DNA of 64,000 bases from Leuconostoc gasicomitatum LMG 18811 (lineage in GTDB: Bacteria; Bacillota; Bacilli; Lactobacillales; Lactobacillaceae). The translations under genes were made by a program, and so were the position numbers. Within the stretch, counting starts at the first letter, position 1. The number at the start of each line of letters is the position of its first letter. This document shows positions 58,419-64,000 of the stretch, one piece after another. A model generated the notes under the pieces. That model ran no database searches and was not told the origin of the DNA. It saw nothing but the letters and a program-made list of their open reading frames with translations. The DNA is taken from assembly GCF_000196855.1 (NCBI RefSeq), contig NC_014319.1:1364001-1428000 (forward strand). The letters are read 5' to 3'.

Positions 58419-59160
58419 CCCCCTGAATTTCTCGACGTATCTTGGTGGCTAATGCCACTTTATTTGTAATCATACCTCGTAAACCAGCCTTAAAAACACG
58501 TCGCATATCAGCTTCGTTATCAACAGTCCAAGTTCTTATATGCATGTTAGGTCGCCAAAAAATCCTTGGCTTATTTTTTAAAATCCGAATATCTGAATGA
58601 ATATAGTCAAAAACACCTCGCCATTTTAACCAATAAACGATCGGTGTCGCCCAATATACTAATGCTGCAATATCTGCCTTTGGTTGTAATTGCCGGACAA
58701 TTTTTAATGAATTCAAGTTGAAACTTTGGTACAACACATGATATGCCGGTTTATATATGTCAATTTTGTCCAATATTTCTTTCTCGATACCCGGATAAGA
58801 AACATGATCTGTTTTTATTTCTAACATCAGTGTCTGGTCAAACTTTTGTGCCCGCAAAAAAGTTAAAAACTCATCAAAAGTTGGAATAGTTACACCAACC
58901 ATTTTTGGTTCTTTATAAATACCAGCATCTAGCGACTTAATTTCAGCTAAAGTCATGTCTTTAACAAATCCCGTACCATTTGTCGTGCGATCAACTTTTT
59001 CATCATGAATAACTACCAGATGTCCATCTAAAGTCCGATGAACATCCATTTCTAACATATCTGGTTGATAAGCCAAAGCCGCTTCAAAAGCCGGCAAAGT
59101 ATTTTCCGGTGCGACAGCACGGTAGCCACGATGCGCAATAATTTGTGTTTTAATAGTCAT
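58405..59160 (-). CDS. Glycerophosphodiester phosphodiesterase family protein
   Basis: 251 residues, GDPD TIM barrel. Motifs are IIAHRGYRAVAPENTLPAFEAAL (catalytic His, Arg, Glu), LEMDVHRTLDGHLVVIHDEKVDRTTNGTG (metal Glu/Asp and second His), LMLEIKTDH, and WTVDNEADMRRVFKAGLRGMITN. It hydrolyses deacylated phospholipids or lipoteichoic-acid-like units to glycerol 3-phosphate; no signal peptide is seen, so it is cytoplasmic. TATAAT lies 6 nt before the ATG with no ribosome binding site, so the mRNA may be leaderless. Confidence 0.9.
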   Translation of the reverse strand: MTIKTQIIAHRGYRAVAPENTLPAFEAALAYQPDMLEMDVHRTLDGHLVVIHDEKVDRTTNGTGFVKDMTLAEIKSLDAGIYKEPKMVGVTIPTFDEFLTFLRAQKFDQTLMLEIKTDHVSYPGIEKEILDKIDIYKPAYHVLYQSFNLNSLKIVRQLQPKADIAALVYWATPIVYWLKWRGVFDYIHSDIRILKNKPRIFWRPNMHIRTWTVDNEADMRRVFKAGLRGMITNKVALATKIRREIQGDEHD

Positions 59161-59166
59161 AAGTTA

Positions 59167-59172
59167 ATTATA
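59167..59172 (-). promoter_or_regulatory. -10 element of the GDPD-miaA unit (leaderless geometry)
   Basis: TATAAT on the minus strand, then TAACTT, then the ATG at 59160. The best -35 is TTGACG with a long 19-nt spacer. No Shine-Dalgarno is present, as at xseA and the LacI-family gene. Confidence 0.5.
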
Positions 59173-59248
59173 CTAAATTCATTTACAAATGCGTCAAAAT
59201 AGTTGATAATAGACTTTAATAAAACTTAAGAAAGAGGTTGTTACTATT

Positions 59249-59431
59249 ATGAAATCATTTAAGTCAGGCGTTATTGTTGGTATTTTAAGTTCAGCTGCTC
59301 TAGCTGCTGCTACGGCACTTAGTTATCGTCACACAATTATTAAGCCGGCACAACAAGCAGAAGAACATCATGAAGAAGTTTCAAAACAAGCAATTCGTCG
59401 CAGTGTTGCGGCACACCAATCACGATACTAA
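59249..59431 (+). CDS. DUF3042 small protein
   Basis: 60 residues: MKSFKSGVIVGILSSAAL at the N-terminus with one hydrophobic helix (about 6-25), then a charged EEHHEEVSKQAIRRSVAAHQSRY tail. It matches my recollection of DUF3042, a short lactic-acid-bacterium protein of unknown function with the same SFxxG...RSxxAHQ layout. AGAGG lies 11 nt upstream. It is monocistronic with a very strong terminator. Confidence 0.8.
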   Translation: MKSFKSGVIVGILSSAALAAATALSYRHTIIKPAQQAEEHHEEVSKQAIRRSVAAHQSRY

Positions 59432-59437
59432 GAACAA

Positions 59438-59489
59438 AAATAAAACCACGCGTTCATCAATAAGTTTTGATGAACGCGTGGTTTTATTT
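59438..59489 (+). terminator. Terminator of the DUF3042 gene
   Basis: A 23-bp near-perfect stem (AAAACCACGCGTTCATCAA ... complementary arm) with a 6-nt loop, followed by TTTGTTT. Confidence 0.9.
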
Positions 59490-59494
59490 TTGTT

Positions 59495-59700
59495 TAATAA
59501 GTTATTCTTCTCTCATGAGTGTATGCAATAATCTGACAAAACATAGTTTCAAATTGCTATATGGCGGCTTTGAACCCCTTTAATTGTTGATTAAATATCT
59601 CATGTTAACCCAGAAATCAAATGTCTAACTCAATTACACGATAACTTTTAACGAACTTAATTTTTTTATTCTCGTAACAATAAACTGACATTTTTTATTA
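59495..59700. other. Non-coding interval between DUF3042 gene and ahpC
   Basis: About 200 nt after the terminator. I see no convincing ORF, RNA gene or repeat in it; the ahpC promoter begins at its right end. The minus-strand frame here is not supported by a start signal. Confidence 0.5.
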
Positions 59701-59739
59701 GTAAAGTAGTATAATGAAATTAGTTTAGAATGATTGTAA
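59685..59739 (+). promoter_or_regulatory. ahpC promoter with PerR-type box
   Basis: CTGACA (59685-59690), 19-nt spacer, TATAAT (59710-59715). TTAGAATGATTGTAA at 59725-59739 resembles the Per box TTATAATNATTATAA with two mismatches, at the expected transcription start. Then AAGGAGG, 6 nt, ATG. Confidence 0.6.
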
Positions 59740-59757
59740 TTTAAAAGGAGGAAAATC

Positions 59758-60327
59758 ATGATAACTAACTTTATTAACCAAGAAATCGCCGACTTTTCTG
59801 TCAACGCATACCATAACGGTGACGTTACTTCAGTCACAAAAGAAGATACTTTGGGAAAATGGGGCGTCTACTTTTTCTACCCTGCCGATTTCTCATTTGT
59901 TTGCCCAACAGAATTAGGTGACTTAGCTGATCACTACGTTGCTTTCCAAAAAGCTAACACCGAGATTTATTCAGTTTCAGAAGATAGCGAATTTGTCCAC
60001 AAAGCTTGGGCTGAAGCTACTGATACAATTGCTAAAATTAAATATCCAATGCTAGCCGATCCTGCTGGCAAATTAGCACGCTTCTTCAACGTTCTTGATG
60101 AAGAAGCTGGCTTAGCTTTCCGAGCTGTTTTCATTGTCAACCCTGAAGGCAAGATTCAATCATACACCATCAATAATATGGGTATTGGTCGCAATGCTGA
60201 AGAAATCTTACGTACATTGGAAGCTGCACAATTTGTTTCTGAACATGGTGATCGTGTTTGCCCTGCCAATTGGCATCCAGGTGAAGACACAATTACGCCA
60301 AGCCTAGATTTAGTTGGCAAGTTATAA
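59758..60327 (+). CDS. ahpC: Alkyl hydroperoxide reductase AhpC (2-Cys peroxiredoxin)
   Basis: 189 residues. Peroxidatic Cys49 lies in YPADFSFVCPTELGDLADHY and resolving Cys168 in DRVCPANWHPGEDTITPSL. It is a typical 2-Cys AhpC that reduces H2O2 and organic peroxides and is recycled by AhpF. AAGGAGG 6 nt upstream is an ideal ribosome binding site. It forms an operon with ahpF (14-nt gap). A PerR-type box at the start site suggests peroxide induction. Confidence 0.95.
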   Translation: MITNFINQEIADFSVNAYHNGDVTSVTKEDTLGKWGVYFFYPADFSFVCPTELGDLADHYVAFQKANTEIYSVSEDSEFVHKAWAEATDTIAKIKYPMLADPAGKLARFFNVLDEEAGLAFRAVFIVNPEGKIQSYTINNMGIGRNAEEILRTLEAAQFVSEHGDRVCPANWHPGEDTITPSLDLVGKL

Positions 60328-60341
60328 TATAGGGCTCAAAG

Positions 60342-62018
60342 ATGACAAAAGACCATATTTATGACACAATCATAATTGGTGGTGGTCCAGCCGGTTTATC
60401 TGCAGGTATTTATGCTGGGCGTGCTACCATGGATACGCTTATAATAGAAGGGGATCAAATTGGTGGTCAAGTCGTCACAACATCAATAGTTGCCAACTAT
60501 CCCGCAGTTGAAACGATTGACGGCACTGAACTCGTTAACAAAATGCAACAACAGGCAAAAGATTTTGGTGTTAACTTTGTAGCAGACACTGTCCTAGATT
60601 ATAATTTCAATGAACCATACATCAAAACTGTTACTGGAAAAAAAGATGTTTACAGTGCACGCAGTATTATCATTGCAACTGGTGCTAAACCACACGAAGT
60701 TGGTTTTGAGGGCGAACATGAGTTTCGTGGGCGTGGTGTTGCCTATTGTTCAACTTGTGATGGCGAATTATTTAGTGGATTGGAAGTCTTTGTCATCGGT
60801 GGTGGCTATGCTGCCGCTGAAGAAGCAGACTATCTCACCCGTTTTGCTCGACATGTCACCGTTGTTATGAGATCTTCTGATTTTACTTGTGCCCCATTGA
60901 CAGCTGATCGCGCACGATCGAACGATCGTATTACAATCTTGCCATATACTGAAGTTGTCTCTGTTACAGGTCAAGATTATTTGTCTGAAGCACACTTCAT
61001 CAATAATCAAACACACGAAACAACCACATATCATCTTGCGCCAGATGATAATACCTTTGGTATGTTCATCTATGTTGGGACAGACCCACAAACAAAGTTG
61101 TTTAAAAAAGATATTACCCTTGATGAAAATCAATATATTTTAACTAATTCAACAGGTCAATCAAATATACCTGGGGTTTTTGCAGCCGGTGACGTGATTT
61201 CAAAACCTTTACGTCAAATTGTTACTGCTGCTTCTGATGGTGCTAACGCTGCTACCAGTGCTGAATTATACGTCACAGCGTTAAAAAAATCATTAAATAT
61301 TGCGATTTCACGACAAGTGCCGAATAAAAAAGCACGCACGACTTTGAGCCAAACAAGTGCCATAGAAGAAAGACAACCTGCTGTGACGCAAAATCGCAAG
61401 AGCCATTGGTTTGCAAATGAATTGGTACAACAGCTCCAACCCATTTTTAATAAGTTAGAGCAAGATATTGTTTTGTCACAATTAACAAATAATTCCGAAA
61501 AAAGTCGGGAACTCACGGCATTCTTGCAGGAATTCAGCGAATTGAATTCACACATTCAATTCGTATCAAAAACTATTGATCAATCAACGGCTCACCATTT
61601 ACCATACTTTAAACTAATGACAGCAACTGGCTTAGACACTGGTATTCAATTTAGTGGTATTCCGACCGGCCATGAACTTAATTCCTTGGTTTTGGCTATT
61701 TATAATACTGCTGGTCCCGGTCAAACTATTGATAGCCAACTTGTTGAACGGATCAAAAAATTACCTAAAACCGCTATTGCTATTGGCGTATCGTTGACGT
61801 GTCATTTTTGTCCTGATGTTGTTGCTGCTTGCCAACATATTGCGGCCCTTAATCCACACGTTTCTGCTGAAATGATTGATTTACAACTTTTCCCTGACAT
61901 ACGCGAAAAGCATCATATTATGAGTGTTCCAGCCATGATATTTAATCAAAGTGACCAAGTTATCTTCGGTAGCCAATCACTTGAAGACATTGTAACAGCC
62001 ATCGAAACGACAAATTAG
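60342..62018 (+). CDS. ahpF: AhpF-type peroxiredoxin reductase with permuted domain order
   Basis: 558 residues. Residues 1-315 are a thioredoxin-reductase-like FAD/NAD domain: IIIGGGPAGLSAGIYAGRA, the redox pair Cys136/Cys139 in YCSTCDG, VIGGGYAAAEEA, and GVFAAGDV. After a linker (about 320-355), residues 356-558 reproduce the two-fold AhpF N-terminal domain: a fold with GIQFSGIPTGHELNSLVLA, then a fold with Cys487/Cys490 in LTCHFCPDVV and SVPAMIFN. In E. coli AhpF this redox domain is at the N-terminus, so the order is swapped. It transfers electrons from NADH to AhpC. Confidence 0.92.
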   Translation: MTKDHIYDTIIIGGGPAGLSAGIYAGRATMDTLIIEGDQIGGQVVTTSIVANYPAVETIDGTELVNKMQQQAKDFGVNFVADTVLDYNFNEPYIKTVTGKKDVYSARSIIIATGAKPHEVGFEGEHEFRGRGVAYCSTCDGELFSGLEVFVIGGGYAAAEEADYLTRFARHVTVVMRSSDFTCAPLTADRARSNDRITILPYTEVVSVTGQDYLSEAHFINNQTHETTTYHLAPDDNTFGMFIYVGTDPQTKLFKKDITLDENQYILTNSTGQSNIPGVFAAGDVISKPLRQIVTAASDGANAATSAELYVTALKKSLNIAISRQVPNKKARTTLSQTSAIEERQPAVTQNRKSHWFANELVQQLQPIFNKLEQDIVLSQLTNNSEKSRELTAFLQEFSELNSHIQFVSKTIDQSTAHHLPYFKLMTATGLDTGIQFSGIPTGHELNSLVLAIYNTAGPGQTIDSQLVERIKKLPKTAIAIGVSLTCHFCPDVVAACQHIAALNPHVSAEMIDLQLFPDIREKHHIMSVPAMIFNQSDQVIFGSQSLEDIVTAIETTN

Positions 62019-62104
62019 TTCAAAAGATATTTAAATCAATGTATCTTGTATGAATTAGTTTCAAAAATGCTGCATAATTTTGAATAATTCCATCCCCAAA
62101 AATC

Positions 62105-62142
62105 AAAATAGTGACTAAATCTAGTTTATTAGTCACTATTTT
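62105..62142. terminator. Bidirectional terminator ahpF / hydrolase
   Basis: AAAATAGTGACTAA / TTAGTCACTATTTT: a 14-bp perfect stem with a 10-nt loop between convergent genes. Confidence 0.9.
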
Positions 62143-62152
62143 TATTTTGATT

Positions 62153-62935
62153 TTATAATGTATGAATAAAATTTAGAATGATTTGATTAAAATCATCTGG
62201 TGCTTCAATATGCGGAATATGTCCAACACCATCAAAAACATGATACTGCCCATAAAGTGCCATTTTTGATGCAAATTTTGCATGATCTGCTGACCACAAT
62301 GGTGATTCGCCACCTGCCAAAAACAAATGTGGTACTTGTTCACGAATTACCACGTCACGCCAATCTTGTATGGCACTATTTAATAGTAATGGTGCGTTTA
62401 GTTGAAAATCAAATGGTTGGTATGCTTGGCTTAGTGCACCTTTAATTTCTGTTGAAATTTTTAAACACGTGAGTTTTGTATGAGGTAATTTTTCAATAGC
62501 AGGGAGAACTGTGCTAATATCAGCATTAAAGATGCCAAATGGCCAATTATCATCACGCAACATTGTTGGCACTTGATCTTCCGTGATTACAGCTCTCACA
62601 TTATTATCCCCATACAGTGATAAATAAGCCCAAATTGTACTTGCTCCCATAGAATGACCAAGTAATACTGGCTTTTTTAATTGCAATGCCGATATAAGTT
62701 CTGCTAAATCTTTCCCATGTCGTGAAAGACGCATTCCGTAATTAACCGTGTCACTTTTACCATGATTACGTCGATCATAGGTAATAACCTGTAAACCGCT
62801 AGCCACTAACACATCAGTTTGTGCTGTCCATGTTGCCTGATTACCGGAATAACCAGCAATTAGGATCACAGATTGCCCCTGTCCCTGCATTTTATAGTCA
62901 ATAGTCACATCATCAGTTGTTGTAAATTTTGCCAT
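62153..62935 (-). CDS. Alpha/beta-hydrolase
   Basis: 260 residues. Oxyanion-side block VILIAGYSGNQATW, ITYDRRNHGKSDTVNYGMRLSRHGKDL, nucleophile elbow LLGHSMGAS (Ser), LFLAGGESPLWSADHAKF (Asp) and FDGVGHIPHIEAPDDFN (His). It belongs to the esterase/haloperoxidase-like group; no substrate can be assigned. AAGGAT precedes the start. It is monocistronic. Confidence 0.87.
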   Translation of the reverse strand: MAKFTTTDDVTIDYKMQGQGQSVILIAGYSGNQATWTAQTDVLVASGLQVITYDRRNHGKSDTVNYGMRLSRHGKDLAELISALQLKKPVLLGHSMGASTIWAYLSLYGDNNVRAVITEDQVPTMLRDDNWPFGIFNADISTVLPAIEKLPHTKLTCLKISTEIKGALSQAYQPFDFQLNAPLLLNSAIQDWRDVVIREQVPHLFLAGGESPLWSADHAKFASKMALYGQYHVFDGVGHIPHIEAPDDFNQIILNFIHTL

Positions 62936-63013
62936 ATTTATCCTTATCTAAATAAAGTTGTCACTATCGTGGCAACTTTATTTTATCATGCTTATATAAA
63001 AGAACATTATGAT

Positions 63014-64000
63014 TCAAATATGAATTGGTAAGCCATCAGCTAATTCGGCAGTATCCATAATTGCTTCTCCCAGTGTTGGGTGTGGATGAATTGTTAATGA
63101 TATATCATTTGTAGTTAAACCATTCTCAATTGCAAGGGATAATTCAGAAATCAAATCTGACGCATTTGGTCCAACAATTTGACCCCCAAGTAACGCATGT
63201 GTCTCTTTATCACTAATGAGTCGAATAAAACCAACTGTCTCATCCATAGAAATAGCACGTCCATTGCCAGCAAATGGAAATTTTGAAATTTTGGCATTAA
63301 GATTTTGGTCTTTTACTGAATCTGGTGTTTCACCAGTTGTGGCTAGCTCATAATTGGTGTACGCCACGGCAGGCAGTGAATAGTGTAAATCATGGGCTTG
63401 TGGGTCTTCTGCAATTGCACCAGCCGCAATTTTTGCTTGAAAACTAGCTTTATGTGCAAGCTGTGGACCTGCGGTAATATCACCAATCGCATAGATATGT
63501 GCAACACTTGTCTGCATATTATCAGCAACTTCTATCACACCATGATCTGACAATTTAATATCTGTATTATTAAGTCCAACATCGTCCGTATTCACACGGC
63601 GACCAACCGCCACCAATAAATAATCTCCGGTGATCGTTTGTTCCTTACCAGCAGCTTCATAGGTTAATGTCACATCATCTGTTGTTTGTTCTGCTGATTT
63701 AGCAACTGCAGACGTCACAATTACACCACCACGGCTTGTGAAATCATTTAATACCGGCTTAGTCATTTCGTGATCAAAGCCGTTTAACGTGTGATCTAAA
63801 CCTTCAATGATTGTCACCTGCGTTCCCAAATTAGCATAAGCCCCACCTAACTCAGAGCCAATCACGCCACCACCCACAATAATCAACTTTTTTGGTATAT
63901 CAGTCAAACTCAAAACACCAGTTGAATCAATAATTCGACCACCAAATGGCATGCTAGCTAATTCTACTGGACGCGAACCAGTTGCCAGAATAGCATTATT
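63014..64000 (-). CDS. lpd: Dihydrolipoyl dehydrogenase, C-terminal part (cut by right edge)
   Basis: The frame runs to the window edge. Its first readable residues are NNAILATGSRPVELAS, followed by MPFGGRIIDSTGVLSL and the NAD-binding VGGGVIGSELGGAYANLG. AIGDITAGPQLAHKAS and the C-terminal dimerisation motif TIHPHPTLGEAIMDTA (catalytic His-Pro) follow. An internal Met at 63952 is not the start. It is the E3 component of 2-oxoacid dehydrogenase complexes; the FAD-binding N-terminus and any pdhABC neighbours lie outside. Confidence 0.93.
   Translation of the reverse strand, partial: NNAILATGSRPVELASMPFGGRIIDSTGVLSLTDIPKKLIIVGGGVIGSELGGAYANLGTQVTIIEGLDHTLNGFDHEMTKPVLNDFTSRGGVIVTSAVAKSAEQTTDDVTLTYEAAGKEQTITGDYLLVAVGRRVNTDDVGLNNTDIKLSDHGVIEVADNMQTSVAHIYAIGDITAGPQLAHKASFQAKIAAGAIAEDPQAHDLHYSLPAVAYTNYELATTGETPDSVKDQNLNAKISKFPFAGNGRAISMDETVGFIRLISDKETHALLGGQIVGPNASDLISELSLAIENGLTTNDISLTIHPHPTLGEAIMDTAELADGLPIHI

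Noticed and set aside
59634-59837. Minus-strand 67-residue frame over the ahpC start
   Set aside because: It lies across the ahpC promoter and ribosome binding site, has no ribosome binding site of its own and lacks any recognisable domain.

Overview
The window is a compact, AT-rich stretch of a low-GC Gram-positive chromosome. It is most consistent with a heterofermentative lactic acid bacterium of the Leuconostoc group. The evidence is a short-form 6-phosphogluconate dehydrogenase with a gluconate permease and kinase, cydABCD, a full lactic-acid-bacterium peptidase set (PepX, PepN, PepQ), CcpA, acetolactate decarboxylase, and xseA-xseB-ispA-tlyA-argR without an adjacent dxs. Nearly all of it is chromosomal housekeeping. 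I saw no insertion sequence, prophage, CRISPR array, rRNA or replication origin. Species is an inference; no marker in the window proves it.

Layout. 1-3450: overlapping operon xseA-xseB-ispA-tlyA-argR (minus strand; argR is cut by the left edge). 3451-9046: pcrA-ligA-camS behind a LexA-type box. 9046-15885: a GH73 glucosaminidase, then cydAB and cydDC (cytochrome bd and its assembly exporter). 15890-20063: T-box-controlled alaS, ireB, ruvX and a DUF1292 gene. 20069-22891: an isoleucine 2-epimerase-like aminotransferase with an amino-acid permease. 22995-28138: gntP, gntK, gnd and a divergent RpiR-type regulator. 28162-33904: udk, alsD, an OatA-like acyltransferase, and ccpA divergent from pepQ. 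33963-38542: CPBP protease, small membrane protein, HAD phosphatase, SprT-like, free-Met-sulfoxide reductase with a terminator-bearing leader, acpP, plsX. 38606-41701: permease with its own T-box, tRNA-Lys(UUU), rpoE, DUF1934. 41842-49771: HD hydrolase, pepX, MFS carrier, pepN. 49859-55185: a candidate 2-ketogluconate (kgu-like) operon with a divergent LacI-family regulator. 55266-64000: Na+/H+ antiporter, miaA, GDPD, DUF3042, ahpC and ahpF, a hydrolase and the 3' part of lpd.

How it fits together. Gluconate (GntP, GntK) and, by inference, 2-ketogluconate (transporter, PfkB kinase, 2-hydroxyacid dehydrogenase, TIM-barrel partner) both converge on 6-phosphogluconate. Gnd, also in the window, takes this into the phosphoketolase pathway. 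Cytochrome bd and AhpCF handle oxygen and peroxide, and CcpA sits beside the peptidase gene pepQ.

Most interesting signals: (i) the kgu-like operon, whose promoter carries a palindrome matching the core of the Pseudomonas PtxS operator even though the transporter family differs; (ii) an AhpF with its domains circularly permuted; (iii) several genes whose TATAAT lies only 6 nt from the start codon with no ribosome binding site (xseA, the GDPD gene, the LacI gene), suggesting leaderless mRNAs; (iv) a promoter-leader-terminator unit upstream of the Met-sulfoxide reductase that looks like an attenuator; (v) gntP and alsD, both with a Shine-Dalgarno about 36 nt upstream and a hairpin between it and the start. 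All functions are inferred from sequence reading alone; no database search was run.
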